From an uncultured Clostridia bacterium (GTDB lineage: Bacteria > Bacillota > Clostridia > Oscillospirales > Oscillospiraceae): a stretch of 5,564 bases of DNA. A program made the position numbers and the translations under genes. This document shows, piece after piece, positions 1 through 5,490 of this stretch. Below the pieces are notes generated by a model, which saw only the letters and a list, made by a program, of their open reading frames with translations, did no database searches and had not been told where the DNA came from. Within the stretch, counting starts at the first letter, position 1, and each line of letters begins with the position of its first letter. Where the stretch lies: the NCBI GenBank assembly GCA_938049125.1, contig CALICR010000157.1, positions 1 through 5,564 on the forward strand, given 5' to 3'.

Positions 1-437
1 TGCCCCGGCCCGAGCGGCTGGAGGCGGTCTCCGTGGCCGGGCACCCGGCGACGGCGGTGGTGTTCGAGGGCATCGTCCACGTGGCGGCGGCCCGCGCGCC
101 CCTCGGCGAGGCGGAGACGGCGCGGCTGCTGCCGGAGCTGGCGGCGCGCTTTGAACGGCCCGCGGCGGGACTGATGTTCCTCGAAGGGGACCGGATGCGC
201 CCGGCGGTCTACGTCTGCGGCACGGACACGCTCTACTGGGAGCGGAGCTGCGCCTCCGGGTCCACGGCGGCGGCCTGCTGCGAGGCGGCGGATAAGCCTG
301 ACGGCGTGCGCCGCCTGACGCTGCGCCAGCCCGGCGGCGTCATCCGCACGGAGACCGTGGTCCGCGGCGGGCAGGCCGCGGCGGTCCGCCTCGGCGGGCC
401 GGTCTCCCTGGGAGACGCGGTGACGGTGACGCTCTGA
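1..437 (+). CDS. DapF-fold amino-acid epimerase/racemase-like protein, 3' part (5' end cut by window)
   Basis: The reading frame is open from position 3 and ends at TGA 435-437, so about 144 C-terminal residues are visible and the true start lies outside the window. A GTG at 33 is in frame, but it falls inside a conserved-looking stretch (AGHPATAVVF, resembling the GNPHAVVF region of diaminopimelate epimerase), so it is probably internal. Further on, WERSCASGSTAAAC resembles the second catalytic-cysteine block of DapF-fold enzymes (ERG...ACGTGA), and the last 40 residues match the usual closing strands (LRQPGG...VRLGGPVSLGD). Known members of this fold interconvert L and D amino acids with two cysteines and no PLP, in the cytoplasm. 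The ERSC.SGS form, with the cysteine straight after ERS, is unlike ordinary DapF and recalls histidine-racemase-like (CntK-type) relatives. Substrate is therefore unassigned. The first catalytic cysteine would lie upstream and cannot be checked. A 78-nt gap separates it from rpoN, so co-transcription is possible. Confidence 0.62.
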   Translation, partial: PRPERLEAVSVAGHPATAVVFEGIVHVAAARAPLGEAETARLLPELAARFERPAAGLMFLEGDRMRPAVYVCGTDTLYWERSCASGSTAAACCEAADKPDGVRRLTLRQPGGVIRTETVVRGGQAAAVRLGGPVSLGDAVTVTL

Positions 438-500
438 GCCTCCCCGGGCCTGGTAGCATAACACCGAACTATGACAAAAGAATGAACAGAAGCCATAAAA

Positions 501-507
501 AAGGAGG
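501..507 (+). promoter_or_regulatory. Ribosome binding site of rpoN
   Basis: AAGGAGG lies 8 nt before the GTG at 516, a near-perfect Shine-Dalgarno sequence at ideal spacing. It fixes GTG 516 as the start. No convincing promoter was seen in the 78 nt between the preceding stop codon and this site. Confidence 0.85.
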
Positions 508-515
508 CGTGCAGC

Positions 516-1847
516 GTGGAGCTGACCCAGAAGCAAAGCCAGAGGCTCAGTATGACGGCGGCCATGCGGCAGTCGCTGGAGCTTTTGCAGCTGCCCGTCT
601 GCGAGCTGGCGGCGCGGCTTCAGGACGCGGCGCTCTCGAACCCGCTGCTGGAGGTGGAGCTGCCCGCGCCGGAGACGCTCCCGGCGGGGCCGGGCACGGC
701 GGTGCGGGAGGCCTTCCGCTGGGACACGCTGCCCGGCGGAGGGGACGGGAATTCCCTCGAAAATCTGGCCGGGGCGTGCCAGGAGACCTTCGCGGAGCAC
801 CTGGCGGCCCAGCTGCGGCAGTCGCGGCTGCTGGAGCCGGGGCCGTTTCTGCGGCTGTGCCTCTACCTTGTGGACTGTCTGGACGAGCGGGGCTATCTGA
901 CGATCCCCCTGGAGGAGCTGGCGGCGGAGCAGGGCTGCCCGGCGGCGGAGCTGGAGCAGGCGCTCTTCGCCATCCAGATGCTGGACCCGCCGGGCGTCGG
1001 CGCGCGGGATCTGACGGAGTGTCTCATCCTCCAGCTGGCCCGGGGCGCAGACTTCAATGCCCTGACGGTCCGCATGGCCCGGGAGGGGCTGGAGGCCCTG
1101 GCAGCGAAGGACTATGCGGGGATGAGCCGCCGGTTCCACGCCGGTGAGGCGGAGATCCGCCGGGCGGCGGCGGCCATTGCGGCGCTGAACCCCATCCCCG
1201 CCGGGGGCTTCGGCACGGCGGCGCTGCCCCAGTACGCGGTGCCGGACGCCACGGTCCGCCTGGAGGGAGGGACCGTTGTCATGGAGCTGAACGAGCGCGC
1301 CCTGCCCCGGCTTACCGTGGACCGGGACTATGCGGCGGCGCTCCAGTCCGGCGGCGACGCGCAGGTCCGGACCTATGTGCGGGAAAAGCTGGCGGAGGCG
1401 AACGCGCTGACCGGCGCACTCCGGGCCCGGCGGGACACGCTCACGGCGCTGCTGGCGGCGCTGGGCGACTTGCAGGGCGACTACTTCCGCGGCGGTACGC
1501 TCCGGCCTCTCCCCATGGGCGAGATGGCGGAGCGGCTGGGCGTCAGCGTGTCCACGGTGAGCCGGGCCGTCAACGAGAAGCTGCTGGAGGTCCGGGGGCG
1601 GAGCGTGCCGCTCCGGACGTTCTTCCCGGCCCCGGCGGCGGCGGGCGGCTCCGTCTCCGGCGAGACGGTACGGCAGAAGCTCGCCTGGTTTGTGTCCCGG
1701 GAGGACCCGGCGGCGCCGCTCAGCGACGAGGCGCTGCGGCTGGCGCTCTGCGCCGCGGGCCTCGAGGTCTCGCGCCGCACCGTGGCAAAATACCGGGCCC
1801 AGCTCGGCATTCCCTCCGCCGCCCAGCGCCGGAACGCCGGCAGCTGA
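516..1847 (+). CDS. rpoN: RNA polymerase sigma-54 factor RpoN (SigL)
   Basis: This is a complete 443-residue sigma-54 factor. It directs RNA polymerase to -24/-12 promoters and cannot open DNA without an AAA+ activator. Residues 1-50 are the activator-interacting Region I, Gln/Leu-rich (LTQKQSQRLSMTAAMRQSLELLQL ends near residue 26, with NPLLE at 42-46). A short Region II follows, then the core-binding domain with the hallmark LDPPGVGARDLTECL at 156-170 and LNPIPAG at 224-230. The promoter -12 helix-turn-helix is near 332-355 (STVSRAVNEKLLEVRG), and the RpoN box is SRRTVAKYRA at 419-428, followed by LGIPSAAQRR. Length is within the usual 430-480 range. GTG 516 is chosen because of the AAGGAGG 8 nt upstream. 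Two details differ from consensus: the HE before STVSR is SV here, and the RpoN box begins with S rather than A. The gene ends just before a strong terminator and converges with the sigma-54 activator gene, its likely functional partner. Confidence 0.97.
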   Translation: MELTQKQSQRLSMTAAMRQSLELLQLPVCELAARLQDAALSNPLLEVELPAPETLPAGPGTAVREAFRWDTLPGGGDGNSLENLAGACQETFAEHLAAQLRQSRLLEPGPFLRLCLYLVDCLDERGYLTIPLEELAAEQGCPAAELEQALFAIQMLDPPGVGARDLTECLILQLARGADFNALTVRMAREGLEALAAKDYAGMSRRFHAGEAEIRRAAAAIAALNPIPAGGFGTAALPQYAVPDATVRLEGGTVVMELNERALPRLTVDRDYAAALQSGGDAQVRTYVREKLAEANALTGALRARRDTLTALLAALGDLQGDYFRGGTLRPLPMGEMAERLGVSVSTVSRAVNEKLLEVRGRSVPLRTFFPAPAAAGGSVSGETVRQKLAWFVSREDPAAPLSDEALRLALCAAGLEVSRRTVAKYRAQLGIPSAAQRRNAGS

Positions 1848-1869
1848 GCGCACCGTTCCCAAGACAGAG

Positions 1870-1911
1870 ACAGCCCCCGCAAAGTCAGAATGCTCCGCGG
1901 GGGCTGTTTTT
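1870..1911 (+). terminator. Rho-independent terminator of rpoN
   Basis: A perfect 11-bp stem (ACAGCCCCCGC at 1870-1880 with GCGGGGGCTGT at 1897-1907) encloses a 16-nt loop and runs into five Ts at 1907-1911. It starts 23 nt after the rpoN stop codon. The T run is only on the plus-strand side. Read on the minus strand, the hairpin is followed by a mixed pyrimidine tract (CTCTGTCTT), so it would at best be a weak terminator for the converging activator gene. Confidence 0.92.
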
Positions 1912-1916
1912 CCCCG

Positions 1917-1929
1917 GACCCTCCGGGTC
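1917..1929 (-). other. Small hairpin directly after the activator stop codon
   Basis: GACCC at 1917-1921 and GGGTC at 1925-1929 form a 5-bp stem with a 3-nt loop, abutting the minus-strand stop codon (1930-1932). No T run follows directly in the minus-strand direction beyond the CAGCCCCCGC hairpin. It may help to end or stabilise the activator transcript, or it may be chance in GC-rich DNA. Confidence 0.3.
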
Positions 1930-3939
1930 TCAGCCGTGCGGCGGGGCGGCGCGGTGCAGGGCGCGGCGGCCCGCGTCGGTGAGGCGGGTGCCCTGGCGGC
2001 CGCTGCCGACGGTGAGCAGGCCCTCGTCCGAAAGCGCCCGCAGCAGCTTCCGGAGCGCCGCGTCGCTGAGGCGCAGGCCCTCGTCCCGGAGCGCGTGCAG
2101 CAGCCGTTCCCGGCCCGCGCCGCTTCCGGCGCTCTCCCCCGCCGCCGCGGCACGCAGCACCGCCAGGCGCAGGTTTGCGCCGTCCGGCTCCGCCGAGGGC
2201 CGGTCCCCGGTCTCCGGCGCCGAGAGCCACTGGGGCGGCTCACCCATGGCTTTATAGTAGAGGGCGCAGTTTTCCAGCTCCCGGATGTTGCCGGGCCAGT
2301 CGTAGCGCCGCAGCGCGGCAAGCTGCTCCGGCGTGACCCGGTAAAATTCCTTGCCCATGAAGTCCCGGAACAGGGCGGGGATGTCCTCCCGCCGGTCCCG
2401 CAGCGGCGGGAGCAGAATGGAGATGGCGTGCAGGCGGAAGAAGAGGTCCCGCCGGAAGCGGCCCAGCTCCATCTCATGCCAGAGGTCCCTGTTCGTGGCG
2501 GCCACGACCCGGACGTCGATGCTCACGATGCGGTCGCTGCCCACGCGCATGACCTGCTTCTCCTGGAGCACGCGCAGCAGGCCCAACTGGAGCCGCGGCG
2601 AGATGTCGCCGATCTCGTCGAGGAAGATGGTGCCCCGGTCCGCCAGCTCAAAGTAGCCCCGGCGGCCCTTTTTCCTTGCGCCGGTGAAGGCGCCCTCCTC
2701 GTAGCCGAACAGCTCCGACTCCAGCAGCGATTCGGAAATGGCCGCGCAGTTCACGGCGATGAAGGGCTGGTCCCGCCGGGGCGAGGCGTTGTGGATGGCC
2801 TGGGCAAACAGCTCCTTGCCCGTGCCGCTCTCGCCCTCGATGAGGAGGGTGTACTCGGTCTCCGCCGCCTTTTTCGCCAGGGCGATGCACTTCTCCATGC
2901 TGGCGGAGCGGTGGAGGATGTCCGAGAAGGTGTGCTTCGCGTAGAAGCCCTTCTCCCGCAGACGGCGGTTGAAGGCGGCCTCGTCGCCGCGCAGCGTGAT
3001 CTCGTCCTGGAGCGACACGAGGCAGCCGAGGCGCTCCTCCCCCACGGTGATGGTGGATTTGCGCACGAGGAAATCCCCGGCATCGAGGCTCACGGGGCAG
3101 CGGCGCAGCTCCGGCTTCGAGGTGAGCAGCGCCCACAGCTCCGGCGGCAGGCAGCTCTGGGCCGTTCGGGACGCCTCTCCGTCCAGGCCGAAGAGCTCTG
3201 CCGCCCGGCGATTGTGGTAGATGATGCGCCCCGCCGGGTCCGCGGCAAGGATGGCCGAGGCAGCGTCGTAGACGTACTCGTTGAGCAGACGCTCCTTGAG
3301 GAAGCTGTTGAAGTAGCCGGTGCGGTAGCCATGCAGCGGCTCCACGATGCCGGAGATGTAGCGGATGAGGCTGCTGGCGATGCGGTCCGAGGTGAGATTC
3401 AGCACTGCCGCCGCATTGACCATGGTGTCAAAGCCCACGACGCGGTACTCCGTGTTCAGCACATGGGGGATGCGGGCGGGCACGAGCTGGGGCTCGTTGG
3501 GCGTGATGGCGTACTGAATGCTGCGGTAGTCGCCCCGCGCCTCCCGGTCCGGCTCAAAGGGGATGAGGTTCAGGTGGCCGATGCCCAGCTCGTAGAGCGT
3601 CTCGATCATCTCCCGGGCGCTGTCCGGCGTGTCGTTGACCAGCAGCACGTCCGTGCCGGCGGGGATGGCCAGAATGTCGCTGAGGTACTTCTTCCGGATG
3701 CTTCGCGTCATGAACACCACGTTCCGGAACGAGGACGCATGGGGCCGCAGGGCCAGCAGGGACACGGTGCGGTTCACCACCAGTGCATCGGCCCGGAGCC
3801 GCTCCGCTTCGCCGATGCGGTCCATGTAGCAGACCTCCACCCGGACACTGTGGAGGAAGACCTCCTCAAAGGTGCGGCGCATCAGCTCGATGACCTGGGG
3901 TGTGTCCGGGTTCTGAAAAACCAGCGTCAGTGTCTTCAT
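1930..3939 (-). CDS. Sigma-54-dependent transcriptional activator (PAS + AAA+), atypical C-terminus
   Basis: This 669-residue bacterial enhancer-binding protein uses ATP hydrolysis to let sigma-54 polymerase open promoters. Residues 1 to about 215 form an alpha/beta, possibly two-lobed, sensor region that I do not recognise; a PrpR_N-like fold is possible but unproven. A PAS-like domain spans about 222-312 (DAASAILAADPAGRIIYHNRRAAELFG). The AAA+ domain runs from about 338 to 565, with Walker A GESGTGKE at 369-376, the sigma-54 contact loop GAFTGA at 416-421, Walker B GTIFLDEI at 436-443, RRDLFFRL at 496-503 and sensor II WPGNIRELEN at 548-557, so it looks fully active. Instead of the usual Fis-type helix-turn-helix, the C-terminus (about 605-662) looks like a winged helix ending in RLTDAGRRAL. 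ATG 3939 is chosen because GGGAGG lies 7 nt upstream; an in-frame ATG at 3987 lacks a good site and would add 16 residues. It is divergent from the sigma-54-promoted peptidase gene, so it most likely activates that gene. Confidence 0.94.
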   Translation of the reverse strand: MKTLTLVFQNPDTPQVIELMRRTFEEVFLHSVRVEVCYMDRIGEAERLRADALVVNRTVSLLALRPHASSFRNVVFMTRSIRKKYLSDILAIPAGTDVLLVNDTPDSAREMIETLYELGIGHLNLIPFEPDREARGDYRSIQYAITPNEPQLVPARIPHVLNTEYRVVGFDTMVNAAAVLNLTSDRIASSLIRYISGIVEPLHGYRTGYFNSFLKERLLNEYVYDAASAILAADPAGRIIYHNRRAAELFGLDGEASRTAQSCLPPELWALLTSKPELRRCPVSLDAGDFLVRKSTITVGEERLGCLVSLQDEITLRGDEAAFNRRLREKGFYAKHTFSDILHRSASMEKCIALAKKAAETEYTLLIEGESGTGKELFAQAIHNASPRRDQPFIAVNCAAISESLLESELFGYEEGAFTGARKKGRRGYFELADRGTIFLDEIGDISPRLQLGLLRVLQEKQVMRVGSDRIVSIDVRVVAATNRDLWHEMELGRFRRDLFFRLHAISILLPPLRDRREDIPALFRDFMGKEFYRVTPEQLAALRRYDWPGNIRELENCALYYKAMGEPPQWLSAPETGDRPSAEPDGANLRLAVLRAAAAGESAGSGAGRERLLHALRDEGLRLSDAALRKLLRALSDEGLLTVGSGRQGTRLTDAGRRALHRAAPPHG

Positions 3940-3946
3940 GGCGGGG

Positions 3947-3952
3947 CCTCCC
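3947..3952 (-). promoter_or_regulatory. Ribosome binding site of the activator gene
   Basis: On the minus strand, GGGAGG sits 7 nt before ATG 3939-3937. It decides the start against the in-frame ATGs at 3954 and 3987, which have no comparable site. Starting at 3939 also leaves the inverted repeats at 3962-3981 in the untranslated leader rather than inside the gene. Confidence 0.8.
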
Positions 3953-3961
3953 ATTTTTCGT

Positions 3962-3981
3962 ATAAATCCGGATTTATCCGG
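3962..3981. repeat. Overlapping CCGG-centred inverted repeats, candidate operator or activator site
   Basis: Positions 3962-3977 read ATAAATCCGGATTTAT, a perfect 16-bp palindrome. Overlapping it, CCGGAT (3968-3973) and ATCCGG (3976-3981) form a second inverted repeat with a 2-bp spacer. ATCCGG occurs at 3966 and 3976, exactly 10 bp apart, so on the same DNA face. The element lies about 20-35 nt downstream of the predicted activator transcription start and about 155-170 bp upstream of the -24 element of the sigma-54 promoter. Both positions fit a regulator-binding site; a hairpin in the leader mRNA is the alternative. Confidence 0.5.
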
Positions 3982-4004
3982 TTTCATCCAGTTCTTTTAA
4001 CCGA

Positions 4005-4033
4005 ATCATACCGGCTTCCGGTCCGTTTGTCAA
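4005..4033 (-). promoter_or_regulatory. Sigma-70-type promoter of the activator gene
   Basis: Reading the minus strand, a perfect -35 TTGACA (plus-strand 4033-4028) and a -10 TATGAT (4010-4005, one mismatch to TATAAT) are separated by exactly 17 bp. Transcription should begin near 3998, giving a leader of about 58 nt before ATG 3939. The activator therefore appears to be made by housekeeping polymerase, independently of sigma-54. Confidence 0.82.
4010..4022. repeat. ACCGG-CTT-CCGGT inverted repeat inside the activator promoter spacer
   Basis: ACCGG (4010-4014) and CCGGT (4018-4022) are inverted around a 3-bp spacer. They fall between the -10 and -35 of the minus-strand promoter, the classical place for a repressor to block polymerase. 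The CCGG core is shared with the repeat at 3962-3981, so the same protein could bind both; autoregulation is the simplest guess. CCGG is common in GC-rich DNA, so this is a weak call. Confidence 0.35.
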
Positions 4034-4058
4034 GGCCCGGCGGACGGGGCCGGAACGA

Positions 4059-4085
4059 AAAAAGCCCGGATTTCCTGGGCTTTTT
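4059..4085. terminator. Bidirectional terminator-like hairpin between divergent genes
   Basis: AAAAAGCCC (4059-4067) and GGGCTTTTT (4077-4085) form a perfect 9-bp inverted repeat with a 9-nt loop, with T runs in both directions. The shape is that of a factor-independent terminator, but no gene ends here: both neighbours point away. It could insulate the divergent promoters from antisense transcription. Alternatively it is a DNA-binding site: its centre is about 87 bp upstream of the predicted sigma-54 transcription start, where activator sites usually lie, and its loop begins the 8-mer CCGGATTT (4066-4073), also found at 3968-3975. Confidence 0.5.
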
Positions 4086-4093
4086 GGCACTTC

Positions 4094-4123
4094 AAAAAAA
4101 ATTTTTTCTTTTTTTCAAAAAAA
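4094..4123. other. A/T-tract region, likely intrinsically curved DNA
   Basis: Eight As (4094-4101), six Ts (4102-4107), a C, seven Ts (4109-4115), a C and seven As (4117-4123) lie just upstream of the sigma-54 promoter. This contrasts sharply with the GC-rich surroundings. Such tracts are stiff and bend DNA; between an upstream activator site and a -24/-12 promoter they may aid looping, the job IHF does elsewhere. That role is an inference. Confidence 0.55.
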
Positions 4124-4131
4124 GCGCAGAA

Positions 4132-4148
4132 TTGGCACAGAATTTGCT
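4132..4148 (+). promoter_or_regulatory. Sigma-54 (-24/-12) promoter of the P1 peptidase gene
   Basis: TTGGCACAGAATTTGCT matches the sigma-54 consensus YTGGCACGrNNNTTGCW at every specified position except one (A for G after GGCAC). GG (4134-4135) and GC (4146-4147) are separated by the obligatory 10 bp. Transcription should start near 4159, about 90 nt before ATG 4249. With rpoN and a GAFTGA activator next door, the match is very unlikely to be chance. An overlapping sigma-70 reading (TTGGCA at 4132, TATAAA at 4153) has a poor 15-bp spacer and is a weaker explanation. Confidence 0.88.
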
Positions 4149-4236
4149 TTTATATAAAGGCAGTACCTGTCCGGGACGCGAGCGCGGCCGCCGCAGGGGT
4201 CACGCAGCGCAGCCGGGCAGCGCAAGCAACGGAAAC

Positions 4237-4241
4237 GAGGA
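4237..4241 (+). promoter_or_regulatory. Ribosome binding site of the P1 peptidase gene
   Basis: GAGGA lies 7 nt before ATG 4249. It is a shorter match than the sites of the neighbouring genes, but it is the only purine-rich site near this start. The roughly 90-nt leader before it is GC-rich (including GCGGCCGC near 4183-4190), with no recognised riboswitch motif. Confidence 0.6.
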
Positions 4242-4248
4242 ATCAGCC

Positions 4249-5319
4249 ATGGGACTTGGTCAGAATTTTGAATTTGAGCTCTATCACAAATGGCAGCGCG
4301 GACCGCGGAACCTCATCACGGATGTTCCCGGCGTGCTCGTGGGCCACACGACGCGGTCGGACCCGGCGCAGGGCATCCACACCGGCTGCACGGCCATCCT
4401 GCCCCACGGCGGGAACCTGTTCCGCGACAAATGCCTGGCAGGGGCTGCGGTGCTCAACGGCTTCGGGAAGAGCGCGGGCCTCATCCAGGTCGAGGAGCTG
4501 GGCACCATCGAATCGCCCATTCTCCTGACGAACACCTTCGCCGTCGGTACGGCGCTCTGCGCCCTGGTCCGCAGGGCCACGGAGGAAAATCCCGAGATCG
4601 GCGTCACCACGGGCACCGTCAACAGCCTTGTGCTGGAGTGCAACGACGGAGAGCTGAACGACATCCGCGGCTGCCACCTCACCGAGGATGACGTGCGCCG
4701 GGCCATCTGTGCCGCGGACCGCGTGTTCGAGGAGGGCGCCGTGGGCGGCGGCACCGGCATGGTGTGCATGGGCCTCAAGGGCGGCATCGGCTCCGCCTCC
4801 CGGCTCGTCCCGCTGGACGGGAGGCCGTACACCGTCGGCGCGCTGGTCATGAGCAACTTCGGCATGGCGGGCAACCTCGTCATCGGCGGCCGCCATGTGG
4901 GCCGCGAGATCGCCGAGGGGCTGCGCCAGCGCTGCGGCGAGAAGCCGGAGCAGGGCTCCATCATTATAATCCTCGCCACGGACCTGCCCCTGAACGAGCG
5001 GCAGCTCCGGCGGACGGCGCGGCGGTCCGCGGCGGCTCTGGGCCGGGTCGGCTCCTTCCTCGGCAACGGCAGCGGCGACATCGCCCTGGCCTTTACGACG
5101 GCAAACCGCGTGCCCCACTTCGGGGAGGCGGCGGTGCTGGAGACGAAAATGCTCCGGGACGATCGGATGGACGATGTGTTCGAGGCGGCGGTCGAGGCGG
5201 TGGAGGAGGCGATCCTCAGCTCCCTGGACCACGCAGAGGGCATGGTTGGCGTCCGCGGCAAGCACGTGCTTGGCCTGCGGGACGCCATGAAGGCGGCGGG
5301 CGTCTCGGCAAAGGGCTGA
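4249..5319 (+). CDS. P1 family peptidase (DmpA/BapA-like, MEROPS S58), self-cleaving aminopeptidase
   Basis: This complete 356-residue protein belongs to the N-terminal-nucleophile aminopeptidases that include DmpA (L-aminopeptidase/D-amidase) and the beta-peptidyl aminopeptidases. Family marks are LITDVPGVLVGHTT (22-35), TGCTAILP (45-52), LNGFGKSAGLIQVEELGT (69-86), PILLTNTFAVGTA (90-102), ECNDGELNDIRG (130-141), GGGTGM (166-171), VMSNFGMAGNLVIGG (200-214) and GRVGSFLGNGSGD (265-277). In the family the precursor cuts itself before a serine; here that should be Gly274-Ser275, giving chains of about 274 and 82 residues. Asn203 fits the conserved oxyanion-region Asn. Where DmpA has Glu-x-Tyr near residue 144-146, this protein seems to have Glu130-Cys-Asn132, as I recall for other Firmicute members. 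No signal peptide or membrane segment is seen, so it is probably cytoplasmic. ATG 4249 fits the family start and the GAGGA site. The gene follows a -24/-12 promoter and precedes a probable membrane protein. The substrate is unknown; amino-terminal, beta-amino or D-amino amides are possible. Confidence 0.93.
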   Translation: MGLGQNFEFELYHKWQRGPRNLITDVPGVLVGHTTRSDPAQGIHTGCTAILPHGGNLFRDKCLAGAAVLNGFGKSAGLIQVEELGTIESPILLTNTFAVGTALCALVRRATEENPEIGVTTGTVNSLVLECNDGELNDIRGCHLTEDDVRRAICAADRVFEEGAVGGGTGMVCMGLKGGIGSASRLVPLDGRPYTVGALVMSNFGMAGNLVIGGRHVGREIAEGLRQRCGEKPEQGSIIIILATDLPLNERQLRRTARRSAAALGRVGSFLGNGSGDIALAFTTANRVPHFGEAAVLETKMLRDDRMDDVFEAAVEAVEEAILSSLDHAEGMVGVRGKHVLGLRDAMKAAGVSAKG

Positions 5320-5360
5320 GGCGCGCCCCGGGAGAACTTTCACGGATTGGAGGGACGACA

Positions 5361-5474
5361 GGACGGCGGCAGCCTTATGAGAGCCTCGCCTCGGGTGGGG
5401 GAATCCACACAAGCGTGCGGGGTGAAAATCAGCCGCTTTCCGTCCGCGGGAGGCGCCCAGGCTCCGACAGCCTG
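5361..5474 (+). other. Candidate structured leader with competing helices upstream of the last gene
   Basis: The 186-nt gap after the peptidase gene can form mutually exclusive helices. Helix A pairs GGACG-GCGGC (5361-5370) with GCCGC (5432-5436) and CGTCC (5441-5445) around a 4-nt bulge. Helix B pairs AGCCTCGCCTC (5382-5392) with GAGGCG (5450-5455) and AGGCT (5459-5463), with a 3-nt CCC bulge. Helix C pairs CAGGCT (5458-5463) with AGCCTG (5469-5474) and competes with B for the same bases. B crosses A, so the two alternate or form a pseudoknot. I could not match it to a known riboswitch class, and no terminator T run follows. GC-rich DNA makes chance pairing a real risk. Confidence 0.35.
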
Positions 5475-5490
5475 CGAAACAAAAAACAGA

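Noticed and set aside
471..499. ATGACA-17-CATAAA as a sigma-70 promoter for rpoN
   Set aside because: The implied start near 506 would fall inside the ribosome binding site at 501-507, and the -10 is a poor match.
3940..3987. Activator start at ATG 3987, adding 16 residues
   Set aside because: No purine-rich site precedes it, whereas ATG 3939 has GGGAGG at 7 nt. The extension would also translate the palindromic leader.
4084..4099. Second TTGGCAC as another sigma-54 promoter
   Set aside because: The position 10 bp after GG is AA rather than GC, so the -12 element is missing.
1690..5319. A single plus-strand open frame of about 1,200 codons
   Set aside because: Only its last 356 codons (from 4249) are a recognisable protein. 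The rest lies antisense to the activator gene or out of frame with rpoN and is low-complexity, the usual result of few stop codons in GC-rich DNA.
4243..5412. Long minus-strand open frame opposite the P1 peptidase gene
   Set aside because: Composition is His/Ala/Arg-rich with no family features, and it mirrors the codon pattern of the real gene on the plus strand. It has no good ribosome binding site.
5391..5480. Known riboswitch or T-box in the leader (GGTGAAAATC recalls cobalamin and FMN switches; CCGACAGC recalls the c-di-AMP ydaO switch; GGGTGG recalls the T-box)
   Set aside because: Each resemblance is one short motif. The other obligatory conserved blocks and the correct order are absent, so no known class is assigned.
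5458..5485. CAGGCT/AGCCTG hairpin as a terminator after the peptidase gene
   Set aside because: The 6-bp stem is followed by an A-rich stretch on the plus strand, not a T run.
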